A stretch of DNA of 64,000 bases from Sanderia malayensis (GCA_013076295.1 RQOL01000531.1:3162001-3226000), one strand, 5' to 3'. Numbered from the stretch's first letter, positions 41,463 through 54,750 are shown. Notes: generated by a model from the sequence alone, not told the origin. Translations and numbers: made by a program.

Positions 41463-44400
41463 ATGGCGGAACTTGGAAATATATCTTTAGCTGATGTGAA
41501 CCGAGATTTAATTATTTCTGTTAGAGAATGTAATTCAAGAGGACTAATACACTCTGCATCTTGGTATGATTGTTATGATTTGTTAATTTTGCTCAAGTAT
41601 CAGAGTTAGATTAGCAGCAGCAGACAATTTAATAGATCATAAAAAGGACTTTTTCACTCACCAAAGAAAACTGTCTTGTCTTTTTGCTTTCACATTGTTC
41701 TAATCTGCTAGTTGTTGTGAAAATGTGTTATTTTTAGGGCTGCTGAGCTTTCCTGTTCTTTACCTCCCTTGGATGAGCCAATTATGCCTGAAGAAAACAT
41801 TGATGATGAGTTTAAGAAAGATTTCTATGCCTATTCGTTAGCAAAGACGTATTTTGACATGAGAGAGTATGAGAGAGCTGCTCATCATTTACAAGGATGC
41901 AAAAGCCACAAAGCTTACTTCCTTTATCTGTATTCTATGTATATGGTAGGAAAGCTTTTTTAACTTTACCATTTACTGCATGTTATTCTTTATTGTTATC
42001 CAATTGCATCATATCCAAATGGCCATGTGTGTATGAAAAGAATGTTGCTGTTGTTATCATTTTGTTTTGTTTATTCATTTTATTTAAATCGATCCTTTGC
42101 AGAGTGGAGAGAAAAAGAAAAGATATAAGATGGCTGATATACTAGGTGTGCTTATGATTTAAGAGTAATTGTCTGGAAATAAATTTAATTGAATATTTCT
42201 CCTGCACATTACACACTCTGTGTCAGTAGCATTGCATGACAAAGTGTTCCTTGATTTTAGATTCAGCTTCCAAGTCCAATGTGAATGTGGAGCTTAAAAG
42301 TTTACAAAATGAATTGCAGGAAAAGAAAGAAAAATTAGATGGCTATTGCTTGTATCTGTAAGTTGAGGCATATGCAATAATGCAATTGCAGTGTTGAGCA
42401 AGTTCTGATCCTAGTAATGCCATGTTTGTGTTGTAAATGAAGTTTCTTCTCAGGTATGGGGTTGTTCTGAAAGAACTTAATCTTGCTAAAAAGGCATCTG
42501 AGGTTCTGGTAGAAGCAGTGAAAAAAGAACCATTACATTGGGGTGCATGGAAGGAGCTAGCAGCAACTTGTAAAAGCAGAGAAATGGTATCTTATCTGAT
42601 CTACCTTCACCTCCTCTATGCACATCGTTGTAATTGTATACCATTACAGCAAACTAAGGCTTGAAATAGCTGGATAACTTTGCTATACGTAGCTGTAACC
42701 TAAGGCTTGAAATAGGCTTGAAAGGCGACCTTATTCGAAGTTTATTATTTTGTAATATTTCTATTCAAGCTTCAAAGTTTGGACGTTGGAAACCACTGGA
42801 TGACAGAATTTTTTTATGCACTTGCGGAACTGGATCTTCTGATGAACAAAGAAGCGTTAACGCGATATGAAAATCTATCAAATGCTGGTTTCCACAAAAG
42901 CACTTATGTCAAACAACAATTGGCACTAAAGTACTATAATTTACGAAGTAAGTTGCTATTATTATAATTATTGCATCAACCATCACTTCTTGCATATGCA
43001 CAAGCATTGACCAAATGTCTGGTATTGTCAAATAACATACATTATTTTGTATTTCACTATAGATTTTGAGCAAGCCACAAATTTGTTCAAAGAAAACCAT
43101 GCCAAAGATCCATATATGCTCAACCATATTGATACTTATTCAAATGTTCTTTACATACAAGTAACGTGATTACTTTCTCTCACTATCTTCATCTCTAAAT
43201 ATATATATCTGGATATAATTTCCAATATATTTCTTCCTGTTTTCCTTTGAATTAACCAGTAGCATTGATATAAACTTCGGTGATTTCAGGTTGCAAAATC
43301 TGAGCTGAGTTACTTGGCACATAAAGTTGCAGAAATTGACAAATACAGATACGAATCTTGTGGCGTGATTGGTAAACTGAATTTAGATTTTCGTGTTTAA
43401 CTCTTGGATATATCCTTGTTTTCTCCTTACTTCTGTGATAATCCAATGCTTGCTCTGTTAGGAAATTATTACAGTCTTCGTGGAAACCACGAGAAGGCAG
43501 TGTTGTATTTCAGACAGGCATTACGACTGAATCCGCAGCACATTGTTGCGTGGACACTTCTTGGTCATGAATACGTTGAACTTAAAAATACTTCAGCTGC
43601 CATCGAATCATATAGGCGAGCTACTGGTTCGTTTATTTTATTCCACTCTCTCTGTTTGCGTTATTTCTGCAACCAAATCCATTTCAACTGCTCTGCTATT
43701 CATTCCAATTTCAATGAGGTTGTTTGATTAATGTCTCTCTTCACAGATGTCAGTCCCAAAGAGTATCGAGCATGGTATGGACTCGGTCAAACATACGAAA
43801 TACTAAAAATGCCATATTATTCCCTTCATTACTACAATGAAGCTTTCAAATTGAGGTACTCTTTTATTTACACGTTGATGAACTATTAAATCTCTCCACA
43901 AATGTTTATTTGGTGTTTCTTGCGAGTTATTTGTTATTTTGTGTTTCTATCTTGATTTTCAGACCAAACGACCCCAGGATTCTTGTGGCACTCGGTGAAA
44001 CATATCACAACCTCGACAAAAACGAAGAGGCTAAAAAGGTACCACGACAACTCTATCAAGTCTCTTTCAATTGTCTGCTCTCTTCCAACTTTATTAATGA
44101 CTTTAGTGATGATTAATGCTTTCAGTGCTTCTGGAGAGCATTCAGAATTGGAGATCCAGAAGGGCAAGCAACGATGAAATTAGCCAAGTGAGTCAATCAT
44201 ACAACCATCTTTTTAATCGTCGCCACCATCGTCATTATCGCCACCATCGTGATCGCCATCGTCATCACCGCATAAAATGCTAATTGTCATCCAATTCAAT
44301 TAATTCCAGATTGCATGAGATTGCTGGCGAGGACGAAGACGCCTGTAGACTTTATACTTTAGTGCTAGACCAATACGAACCATCTGGCGTGAGTTGTTCA

Positions 44401-44816
44401 AACATTTCCTGCGTAACAATCCACACATCTCTTCCTAAATCGCTCGAAATAGCATTGCATTCTTGTTCATGGTTTTCATTTCAGTTCCACACGGCTGAAG
44501 ACATTGCAAAGGGGTTACTTTTCATTGCCAAGCACCATTTTAAGAAAAACAAAATCAACGAAGCTGAGTCGTATGCAAGACGAGCTTCTGAATATAACCT
44601 GGTAAACAACTGCTTCCATTATATTATCCAATCACAATGTCGTGTCGTATTTGTTTATATTTAGTCTCCAAATTGCGTTGTATCCTATTTGGTTTCTTTT
44701 TGTTTCCTTTTCAGACGCGGGAAGAAGGAAGGAGTCTTTTATATGAAATCCGACACAGCAGGGTTGAAAACGAACCCTTAGAAAATACCCCATTTCAATT
44801 TACCGCTGCACCATGA
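41463..44816 (+). CDS. CDC23: Anaphase-promoting complex subunit 8 (CDC23)
   Basis: TPR scaffold subunit of the APC/C ubiquitin ligase. Fifteen exons: 41463-41563, 41738-41945, 42103-42145, 42261-42357, 42454-42586, 42770-42947, 43063-43160, 43290-43371, 43462-43626, 43747-43855, 43963-44038, 44126-44187, 44310-44398, 44485-44601 and 44715-44816. The N-terminal part has [20 protein letters not shown] and [20 protein letters not shown]. The TPR array includes [60 protein letters not shown] and [20 protein letters not shown]. These are the strongly conserved CDC23 repeats. The protein ends TPFQFTAAP. Splice phases join all exons in frame, and the length suits the family. Confidence 0.95.
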
Positions 44817-45837
44817 TCGTTGCAATTTCTTTTTATACCCATGTCTCTTTCTTCTTTAAGCAATCATCTCTACCCTGTATTATACGCTGTTAGAACCCTC
44901 ATTGTACGTCTAAATGTATAAGATGAAGTATTTTGAAAAATATTTTTAAAGCTTACTGATATATCTGTGCGACTTTTTGCCTCCAACCTCTGGTTCGCAT
45001 ATACTCACAGCAGAGCTCAAAAAGACAAAAACGAAAGACGGTATCTAGAAAATCATTGCCAGTCGTTGAAATAATGACAATTAAAATCTAACATGCTTAA
45101 AATTACATTACTTCCCAAATGGTTGAAAAATTATATATGCATCAAGTAGTGGAAAATTATCTTGCAAGGATTAAATTTTGTTATACTATCAAAACTAATG
45201 AATTAGTAATATTATTACTATTATTATAAAACAATTATCACAACTATTATGAAAAGACATATGATTATCAATATTATTCATTTTGAGACCTTCCGGGGTT
45301 CGGTATCAATTGACCTACATGATTAGCGATTAGTGATTTGTGCCTAATGATTAGCTATTAGTGATTTGTCAAGTTTCTCTTACTTTGATGTCATCAGAAA
45401 GACAATTAGAGAGCAAAGAAGTACAACAATAAAAGATGAACATTCTTGCTTCATTGAACCTAAAAAAGATGAAACAGAATTAGTCTACTTGCTATAAAAT
45501 ACCATCACAGTCTAATATGAAAATACCACATGAGAAATGTTGTCTCCGCCGGCATAAAGTACTCAATGTACAAAGTAAGGGGCGTTAATACGTTAATAGG
45601 GTGTATACTTTGTATTATAGATTGTAATTTTAATTGTATTTTTTATGCTGAAGGAATTTTGTGTTAATTTGATATGAAATATAAATATAAACATAATATA
45701 ACAATAATAATGACTTTATTCAAGTGTCAAAGGAATTTAGCATTTCTACTCATTGGCGAGGGACACTGTCAATAGCAGAAGAACAGAAAAGAAGATATTA
45801 TTAAACTATTCAGTAATAAGAAAGAAGTTGGTAAAAG
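44817..45837. other. Intergenic, no gene seen
   Basis: About 1 kb between the convergent ends of CDC23 and the SOD-repeat gene, very AT-rich. A short imperfect duplication (TGATTAGCGATTAGTGATTTG and TGATTAGCTATTAGTGATTTG, 45319-45370) is the only structure noted. Confidence 0.55.
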
Positions 45838-48800
45838 TTATCCGATCTTCATACCTGATACAGGAGAACCTAAGAAAAAAAGACGAGTATTTTGTTAACG
45901 AATTGGCTTGAATTTTATCGTGAATAAAGCTAAAAGTTAGTTCCACTTCTAATACAAATTTAGCACGATAACAATGATTTTCGAAAGCAACTTACATTTC
46001 TTGTATTTGCCAAGTTTATTTGCCTGGTAATCTAAAATACTTTGAAACTTCTTTTTGTACCACGAACCTTGCTGTTGTGATCGCATATCTACAAATAACA
46101 ACAAAATACAATTAACACAATTAGATATGTTTCAAGACTTAAATGTTTGTTAACACGTTGCAATAACAGTTCAATGGTAGTTCAATGGTTATTAAATATT
46201 TTTGATATTTTTAATATGACATCTTCAATGGTAGTTCTGTTGCAGTTCAATTAATAATCTTCTATAAAAATGCCTCAATAATAAAACATACATACCGATA
46301 ACATAAAAAGAAAGTCTATCGCAATGCTTTTTTGGACTTAGTGTTTTTATGTATGTAACCTGCCATTCTTCCAGTGCCAAAAGTTTCATAATTAACTGTC
46401 TAAAATCAGTCCTGTATAAAAACAACATCAGATAGGTTTAGTATTCAAGACAAACTTGTGATAACAGTTGTATAAATAAATAGCTAAAAATGAATAAATA
46501 AATAACTGTTGTTGTTTACCTAGGTTAATAGACAATACTCGCCATAACTTGAAAATTGCATCATATAATTTCCTTTCAAATTTTTCCCTTTATTCAGATT
46601 TTAAGTTGAGATTATAGACAGAACCTGACTCAGTTCTACGTTTTTTATGAGCAATCTATAAATATTATGTTATCTATTTGCATTAAAAAATAAACGCATA
46701 AATATTAAATTTAACAAGATAAGGCTTCTCTGTATTATTATATCTTTCAATTATATGATTTATTTAGTTATGTTTGCCAAGCTATCTTTGAATAAAATGT
46801 AGTTTTGTTCAAGACTTTTTTAATTACCTTCGCTCTTAGCATATGGTTTTATCTATGCTTTGATAAGTATATTTAAGTTTAACTTGTTTTATTTTACTAA
46901 TAAATTTATCATATATTTACCTTACGTTGCATTGTACTTACAAATTATCTAACATTGAGTGTACTTGTGTATTTAATCGATATCAATAAAAATAAGTTTA
47001 GTTTCTTTATAGTTTATAACACCAATGAATACAGTTAAATGTTAAGAATTATATCCTGTATTTATCTCTATAAAAAGCACAAATCTAAACTTTGCAAAGC
47101 ATGCTGCAATGAATAAACAAACAACAACACAAACAAACTGAAAATCTCATCTTACTTGTTGAATTGATCTTCATTTTTGTATGAAAATTCAATTTTAGCA
47201 ACAGCTGCGATCGAATCAGGGATGACGTCAGCACATGCTAAACGAGGAGCACCGGCATTCTCAGTATGAAATGTCACAGAACGACCAATTACTGAAAAAT
47301 AAATAAACGCACACAGTAAGTGTTGATCAATATAGCAAGTTCTCGTTTTTCAAACATTATGATACCCAAACTAAAGACTTGGTGACCCCTAATGAATGCA
47401 GCTGTTACAAATTTACAAGAAAAGATTTAGCTATAGGCTTACCGGACATCGACCCAAACAAAGGAGTATTTGGATCAACAAAGTACTTTTTACCAGCACC
47501 AATATTGTATTTCGCTTGCTTTGCACTCAGGTCACCCAACTCGCATCTGTGCGGTGCATTTGGGGAGCATTGGCTTGAATAAGCAGGTTTCTAAAAAGCA
47601 AAACAATAAAAGCAAACATCAATGACAATAGAAAGACAGTAGAAGATCCATATAACGGATTAGGGTCAATGTTTTTGTCCGTTGCAGAAAGGTGTTCGCT
47701 GTATAGAGGTTGCTGGTGCAAGTAAATGACCAAGTTTGGGACTCAAGTAGAGTAAAAGCCCGCATATAAGAACCAGCAAATGTTGCACCAGCCTATTGTT
47801 ATATGTGGGTTTTTACTGTATTCGCCCATTGCGTCCGTGAATGGAGGTTCCCCTGTGTACACGATACATAAAGTACTTTGCAGTAGAAGAAGCCAATCAC
47901 AGGCCCTGTATTGCTGAATAAGATTATGAACCATACTTACGTCTACATTAACGGCAAATGGATTGTAATGCCCGGCAACACTTTTGCATCGCTTGCTGAT
48001 CGCGGCTTTGCCGTCATTTCCGACTGGCTCAATATGAATATGCCAATTGTGGTTATTTGTCTGTGAAAAACATAACAGTACAAATGTGAAAATTAAAATT
48101 ATTAATAGGAATTAAAGAAGAGAGAGGTAGATGAATAGGGATAGGAGACAGAGAAACAAGGACTCACGATTTTGGATTTGTCTTTGTAAGACAAGGCGAC
48201 TGTCATGGCAGTTTGCGTCATAATGCCATTCGACAACATATACTGTCTCTAAAAGGAATAGATCATGTTTGCAGTGATGATTTGCATAACATATCACAAA
48301 GACCTCAAGTGAAAATAAAAGTGATGGAAAATAAAAATAATAGAGTAAGAAATAGAAAAATGAATAATAAAGAGGAATGTTAGATAATAAAGAGGAATGT
48401 TAGAAAATAAAGAAGAATATTACATAATAACGTAACGAAGAGAAGTAAATATAAAAGAAAAATATTTGATAGTAAAAACTTACGAGGTTGACAGTGCCAT
48501 CGAGATCCGAGCTCATGCCAAAGTTGGCAGTGGATGAAAGTGACTTTGAAATAGCCTCGGGTAGAATGTTTGAGCAAACCCATCTAGAGCCAGTTGCATC
48601 GTTACGATGAATGACAACGGCTCTATTGAATATGCTATAGCGGCCATAAATACCCATTTGTAAATCTTCGTATTGGCTATAGTTCGAAGTGCTTCCAGCC
48701 AGGTTGCCAAATTTACCACTTATATCACCAACCTCGTATTTGTCCAAAGAAGCTAAAAGAAAGACGGGGGCGAGTTAGACTCACTACATTGCGTCCCTGT

Positions 48801-51281
48801 GTCTCGCTCGTGACTCGTTCAACACAAGCGATGCAAGGAAAAACAACTGAGTGAGCAAAAACGATCCGGGCACAGGGACGCAATGTAGTGAGTCTAGGGG
48901 CGAGTTGCTTTATGGGCGCATGCGTATTGTGAATTGGGCCAGGCGTTTGAAAAGATGATCCGTGATGACTGAATTGGCAAAATGAGAGAATATAGATGCA
49001 CAATTATTTCACCTACCTCCGCTGCCATCAGCTGGATAATTTGAAGCTTTGTTGTTGATACCATAAGGGTTGAGATGGGCGCCAACAACAGCTCCTGCGC
49101 AGGGGTTAGTGGCTGGCGCAGGATCAGGGATCGGAAACTGGTGCACGTGAATTCCTTTGGCTTTATCATTCAAACCATTCAACTTGAAGTTGATTTTAGT
49201 TGGATGATACGGTGACTCCTGAGTGAAAGACACTGCTCCTGACACGCCATCGTGCTTCGCAGCGTCGAATGATGACGACATCGATAATGGTCCGTCCTTC
49301 ATGATATTAGCACAAGCGAATGGTACACCACGGCTGTCTTTAATAACCAACGCATGACCTTGTATAGCAGATATATTCAAACTGATATCGATTAAACGGA
49401 ACTTCTTTGCATTAACAGCATCGTTAGCTATTCCGATTGATATGTTATTCAATTTGGATGACAAGTCTCCCATTTCACAGGCTCCTGGCTCGTGTTCACT
49501 GCATGTACCAGTTGACGTGGATCGGCCTTGTAAAACGTTCGTCAATTTATCACACTGATTGTATCCAGAAGCAGACGATGAACTAATGAACCTGGTGGAA
49601 ATAATCAATAATGACGTCATCGAATAGAAAACCTCTTGTGTCCTTCGCTATGACGTCATTATATGCAAAGCCTCGTTTGCGATTTTCTACACGGCGTGTA
49701 TAGCTGAGCGTGTTCATAAACTCAAATGAAGATGAATATAATATGATCTTACTCAAAGATATATCGTTTCCAAGCGCAAATAAAAGCGCGTATAACCATG
49801 CTACACTAGGTGTCCTTAAATTCGCGCAGTACTATTTTTCGCGCAACCCTGATTGCACGAAATATTTAGTGCTCGAATTCAAGCGAAATTTAATACACGT
49901 AAGGTATATTTCTCGCGAATATATATGCAGTGCTGAACATTACAATTCATGATATGATTTCCCCAAAAATATTGAAAACACATGAGGAATCTAAGCTGAG
50001 AATAGAAAGCAAAAAATAAGCAGTGAAGCAATTATTTACCAGCCATGATTATTAGAAGGCACTGTGCGGCCATCTGTGAAATATAGCTGTCCAATGATGG
50101 CAACTTCACTTGAGGCATTATTACCATTTTGAAGAAATTGAACCTGTCCAGCTACGACACCGTTGAATGTTGCAACAGCATAATTAGTTGGGGTGTTAAA
50201 TGGGAGAATTGTTGCACAACCCCAAGGGGCAAGTGTGTTTGGATCATGCATAACCAATGAAGCACCTGAAATTTGTGAAAATACAAAATAAAAAGGGTTA
50301 GTTGGAAATGGTATGAGAGAACTTGTCTCAAATTGTCTCAAAGGCATCATGCACCATTGCAAATAAGGACTCATGCTCAAATTGCATTACAGCAGGCAGT
50401 TGTAATCTATGTTGCAATTGGGTGCAATTATAATTGAACCTATGAGCAATGTAATACCTAAAATGCTGCTCTTTCCTGTTGCTCTCAACCCGGCATTGTT
50501 ATAAACTGCTCTGTACCCAAAACGTCCATGTATCTGAGTCAAATTTCCATTGTTTACCAATTGTCCAATAACATCACTGCTGCAACTGTCTGCTGGTCCA
50601 GCATGGAAAATCACTGGGTTTGTGAAAACACCCCAAAGTCCTGTTTGTGAGATTCTATCAAACTGAACATCAATAGTCAGCATTGAACTTATGTTTTCCT
50701 GCTTGAACATGACACCTCCTTTGAGCTTTCCCATTCTGAATTTGGCTATTAAGTTGTATTTATACGGAGAAACAACTGCATTGATAGAAGACAATGGCGC
50801 TAAAAGAAAAGATTATTATTGTTTTCTTACAATAGCTTTCTAGAATTATAAAACGCTTGTTAGTGAAATTCATTTTGGGAACACAAAAGGCCCAAACGTG
50901 GGCGTTTCCGTATAGGACAAATGGAACCCGGAGTTTGAAAATGTCAACAAAAGAAAATATGTAGATAAAACAAAAAGAACAGCGCATAAAATTTTAATCG
51001 CTGTCGCACAATAAACTAATGAAAGTAATATATACATGGATAAATTTTTGCAGACTAAAAGTCCAACTAATCCCAATTTATGGTCTTGATAATCGTAATG
51101 CTGTCGCTGTCATTTATACGGATTGAGCATTGAGCATTAAAATTAGTTGTGTGGCGTGGCCTATTGACAGCTCTCCACCCGCATGACAATCTATGTGGGA
51201 CATTGAGTTATGCAAAAAAATAATGTTAAACTTACCAGTTAGAGCTGCAATTAAAACAGCCCATTTAATAAACGAATTCAT
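45838..51281 (-). CDS. Secreted Cu-only superoxide dismutase repeat protein
   Basis: The start MNSFIKWAVLIAALTG is a signal peptide. Exons encode at least four SOD-like domains. The third has copper ligands GIHVHQFPIPDP, GAHLNPYG and VVIHRNDATGSRWVC (about 49200-48590). The fourth has NWHIHIEPVG, AGHYNP and VTFHTENAGAPRLAC (about 48070-47230). Neither has His residues where the zinc ligands of Cu/Zn SOD lie, so they look Cu-only. The first (VIFHAGPADSC, SLVMHDPN; about 50800-50230) and second (NNHGWFIS, GHALVIKDSRG; about 50200-49320) lack the HxH pair, and the second also has Lys for the last His. Disulfide-type Cys are kept. This matches the Cu-only SOD repeat protein family described in animals. 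The C-terminal exons (about 47160-45838) are less certain; I place the stop after SGMKIG. Confidence 0.8.
48776..48896. mobile_element. 121-bp MITE with 9-bp target duplication (Mutator-like)
   Basis: Perfect 26-bp inverted termini (first 20: TAGACTCACTACATTGCGTC) at 48776-48801 and 48871-48896. The flanks repeat GGGGCGAGT directly on both sides. A 9-bp duplication suggests the Mutator superfamily (inference). It lies in an intron of the SOD-repeat gene. The perfect arms suggest recent insertion. Confidence 0.82.
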
Positions 51282-51644
51282 GGTGTAGCTTTCAAACTAT
51301 TGCACTTATGTTAGTGAGGCTCCAATCAAGAACAATCCTTTGAAATGAATGCCAACTTTTCTTGACGGCAAGGCGGTAAACAGGTCAATGATAAAATCGC
51401 GAGTTGCGGGTCGCCCAGTAAGTACAAAACAACAATGATAGTAAAAAACAAAGCAAAAAGATCAAAATGTCAACGACAAGTAAAAAGATCTCTTTTTAAA
51501 CCGGTGTTGCATAAAAACCATGACCTATTTGTGGCTGGACCTGCAACCAAATGGTTATTTCCAATATTGTTTTGGTCTTTATTTCCGCTCGTCAACTAAT
51601 CGTCAAATTCCAGACAAAACAATAACGCCCACGCCGTATCTGGG

Positions 51645-51775
51645 ATTTTGGATTAAGCACTGGCCGGGGGCGTTCGCATGAAGAGTTGTGGGCTCGAACC
51701 CCGCACCAGTCATAACTTTGTCAGCATGTTGTGCTGACAAAGTTGTTGCTGTGTTGTTGTGTTGTTGCGTTGACG
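51645..51775 (+). repeat. tRNA-derived SINE, 5' truncated
   Basis: Contains GGATTAAGCACTGG (A-box-like) and GTGGGCTCGAACCCCGCACC, an excellent B box with T-arm pairing. A GTT-rich tail (GTTGTTGCTGTGTTGTTGTG) follows. This is the order of a tRNA-headed SINE. The anticodon arm is not intact, so it is not a functional tRNA gene. Confidence 0.6.
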
Positions 51776-52259
51776 TAAAAATTTACCATGGAGGTACAAT
51801 GATGGACAAGACCATTGGGACACTTGGTCCACTATTCGGTCCACTATTGTAGACATGCGCAAAAAATGCAATAAGTTCAATAATTCCACAGTTTCTTCAA
51901 ATTATTTCATAATCACTACCTCCTTTAATAACCATATCTACAATAAAAACACTAATTATTTCCTGAATTTCACCTGGGGTGCAAAATTAATATGCAATTA
52001 TTTCTCATTACAAAAGAGATGCAAGTTCATTTAGCATAGCGGAATAGTTCATAAGGGCTTGCTGAATGGCTGGTAATTCAATTTCATTCGCACAGGCTCG
52101 TCTGAAAGAAAATTTAAAACACGAATAAAAAAACAGGAAATTAACACTGGAACTGAGAAAAATTGAAATAAATAAAATATGAATACAAATATAGGGTTAA
52201 ATTTAAATTTTTATTTTTTATTCCAATGCAACTCAAATAAACTAAATAGCTTTCAAATA

Positions 52260-52372
52260 CTTCTCACAAGTAATAAAAATAAAAAAATAAAAAAATAAAA
52301 AATAAAAAAATAAAAAAATAAAAAAATAAAAAAATAAAAAAATAAAAAAATAAATAAAAATAAATAAAAATT
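52260..52372. repeat. AAATAAAA simple repeat
   Basis: About 100 bp of near-perfect (AAAATAA)n just upstream of the truncated LINE. It could be the tail of another retroelement. No coding potential. Confidence 0.85.
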
Positions 52373-52477
52373 TGTTGCGCTCACACCCCTTGTGTATACG
52401 CATGGATAACTACCCTTAGCATCACCCTAGACTCTTGGGTGTTGCACTACCATGAGCTCTTGCGAGTACATATTAGA

Positions 52478-53922
52478 TGAATTCTCTCGGTTTTTTCCAG
52501 AATTTTTGACAAAATAGTCCACGATCAACTACAATGTTTTTTGAAGGCAAACAAGACTCTTACAGCAAATCAAAATGCATTTCAAAAACTTTGTTCCACA
52601 GTTACGTCCCTCATAAATAGTACTGAAACTTGGCTAAATAATATCGATAACCGTAAACTTAACCTAACGATATTCCTGGATTTGAAAAAAGCTTTTGACA
52701 CTGTTAATCATAAAATAATCATTGATAAATTGATCAAGTATGGTATCAAAAGAACTGAAATAGAGTGGTTTAAGTCTTATTTGACAGAAAGAAAACAATA
52801 CTGCTCGCTCAACAGCCAGAAATCTGCAGCAAAAGAAGTAACGTGTGGGATTCCTCAGGGATCCTGTCTAGGTCCTTTGCTTTTCATACTGTACCTTAAC
52901 GATTTTGAGGGATGCTTAAATTTCTCAAGCGCTAGCATGTATGCAGATGATACGCATACAACGATTGCTTCGGGAAACGTAGAGGAGCTTATAAGAATGA
53001 CAAAAGAAGAACTCCTTAGTATAAGTGATTGGCTACGAATAAACAAGCTTAGTCCTAATCTATCCAAGACTGAATACATGTTGATAGGGCACCCACGTAG
53101 GCTCAACGAGTTAGAAGTCTTCCCACCGCTAGAGCTAAACAAATGTGAAATAAAGCGTGTGATGAAAACTAAATCTCTCGGAATGATTGTAGATGATGGC
53201 CTCCGCTGGAATGACCAGTATAAAGCACTTTTAGGCAAATTAGCGGGTGGCTTATCGTCTCTAAAGAAGCTCAAGCATATCCTCCCTCAATCAAAACTAT
53301 GTGATGTCTATCGCGCTCTTTTTGAAAGCCATTTAAGATATGGCGATGTCATATGGGGGAGCCTTTCTGCTACCCAGATAGGTTCCCTACAACGTATGCA
53401 AAAGAGGGCCATAGACATCATTGAAAGAGCAAGAATAAAAGACAACTGGCATAATAATATTTTGAATATCGGGAGTTTAATTCAGCTTGATCGTTCTGTG
53501 ATGGTTTATAAAATCTTGAATAAAGCTTGCCCCGAAAGCCTATGGGATATGTTTGAGCATAGATGCAATCTCTCAAATTATGAAACAAGGAATAGTAGAG
53601 ACCTTCATATCCCAAAAATAAATCTAGAAAACACAAAGAGAGGCTTTCAGTACTCTAGCATCAAAAATTGGAATAGTATTCCAATTGAGATCAGAGAGCT
53701 GTCATCGCTACCCGTCTTTAAAAAAACATTAAAAAGACATTTACTGAGCAATGATAACTCAGAATGACCAAAACGACTCCCTGGAAGAACAGTATCGCTT
53801 TATTTCACATTTGTATTTACCCTTATTTTAACTTATTTAATGACTTAAGCAATCACTTATATTATACTATATTATGTTATTATTATGTATCTTATATCTA
53901 AAGCTGAAGGGATATCGTTATT

Positions 53923-53958
<36 letters not shown>
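52478..53958 (+). mobile_element. 5'-truncated non-LTR retrotransposon with reverse transcriptase
   Basis: An uninterrupted reverse-transcriptase frame runs from about 52480 (SRIFDKIVHDQLQCF) to the stop ending at 53767. Motifs in order: LTANQNAFQK, FLDLKKAFDTVNHKIIIDKL, GIPQGSCLGPLLFILYLNDF, catalytic MYADDTHT, LSPNLSKTEYMLIG and SLGMIVDDGLRWNDQY, then the C-terminal region found in CR1/L2/Jockey-type elements. The endonuclease domain and ORF1 are missing, and no ATG opens the frame. A poly(A) tract of nearly 30 (about 53930-53958) follows the 3' UTR. This is a dead-on-arrival insertion, but the reading frame is intact, so it is fairly young. Residues YADD and the palm motifs are intact. Confidence 0.9.
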
Positions 53959-53961
<3 letters not shown>

Positions 53962-54086
53962 AAGTCTAACTCTCGAGCACATGGCGGAGCCGCTGAAATC
54001 CATTGAGGTTTTGTTTGCCCAAAGGCTGGTCTCTCAACCAGCCCGTCCAACATGCTGTAGTGCCAATACAACATGTTGACGGGGCG

Positions 54087-54161
54087 GTAACTGGCTGGGA
54101 GTCGAACCCACGACCTTCGGCTTGGCACACCGACGACCTATCCGCTAGGCTATCCAGTCAC
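54087..54161 (-). repeat. tRNA-like sequence, probably a SINE head
   Basis: On the minus strand, 75 nt fold as a tRNA: acceptor stem GTGACTG pairs with CAGTTAC, the D-arm region is TAGCCTAGCGGATAGG, and the T arm is TGGGTTCGACTCCCA with a perfect B box. The anticodon arm (TCGG/CCGA) has an oversized nine-base loop, so the anticodon is ambiguous. It runs on into a ~125-bp body that reaches the LINE poly(A) tract. Better read as a SINE than a working tRNA. Confidence 0.6.
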
Positions 54162-54539
54162 ACTTATTGCTGCGAAGCAGCCATCTCTAATCTTGGAGGG
54201 ACTCGATTTGAGTTATGATGATTAAATTAACTCAAACCACGTGACCCAAACAATAACTATTGCGCAATAATTTAAACCAATCAGCAAGGGGGGGGAAATG
54301 TTTCGAACGTCCAGCTATTGTTTTACTTTAATTAAACTGACCAATCAATGCACTTTAAGAACAATAGAAATGCAGCAACTATTGCGAACGCAACAAAATT
54401 GTCTGTCATGGCGGCTAAAATCCCGCCGAGCTGTGAGAAAGTGATGTTTTTATTTAGGATTGCTTTCATTAGCAAGAGTAAAGAAAGCTTGTTGTTTATT
54501 TAAAATATGGCGAAATTTCATTAAATTTCATGAAGATAT

Positions 54540-54750
54540 TTCATGAAGGTATGGCTTCCAAGATTTGGAAACCAAAAAGATCATGCACCTTGCTGTCTTT
54601 GCAGATTTGGTACAAGATATTGCTCTCATGTGTCATGCTGATTTGCAAACAATTACACCACCAAAGTTTACCGAGCTGATTCTAGAAATTGATACAGTCA
54701 ACATTACTTATGACAACATCCAGAAAAAACTGTTGACAATATCTGCATAA
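54540..54750 (+). pseudogene. Possible transposase fragment
   Basis: A short frame containing MHLAVFADLVQDIALMCHAD and ending LLTISA before TAA at 54748. The wording faintly resembles an internal segment of KIAA1586/ZNF862-like hAT-derived proteins, but this is from memory and weak. There is no upstream or downstream continuation. It may be unrelated to the nearby intact-ended hAT element. Confidence 0.25.

Noticed and set aside
54087..54161. Functional tRNA gene
   Set aside because: The acceptor and T arms pair well, but the anticodon loop is oversized and the sequence runs into a repeat body; a SINE head is more likely.
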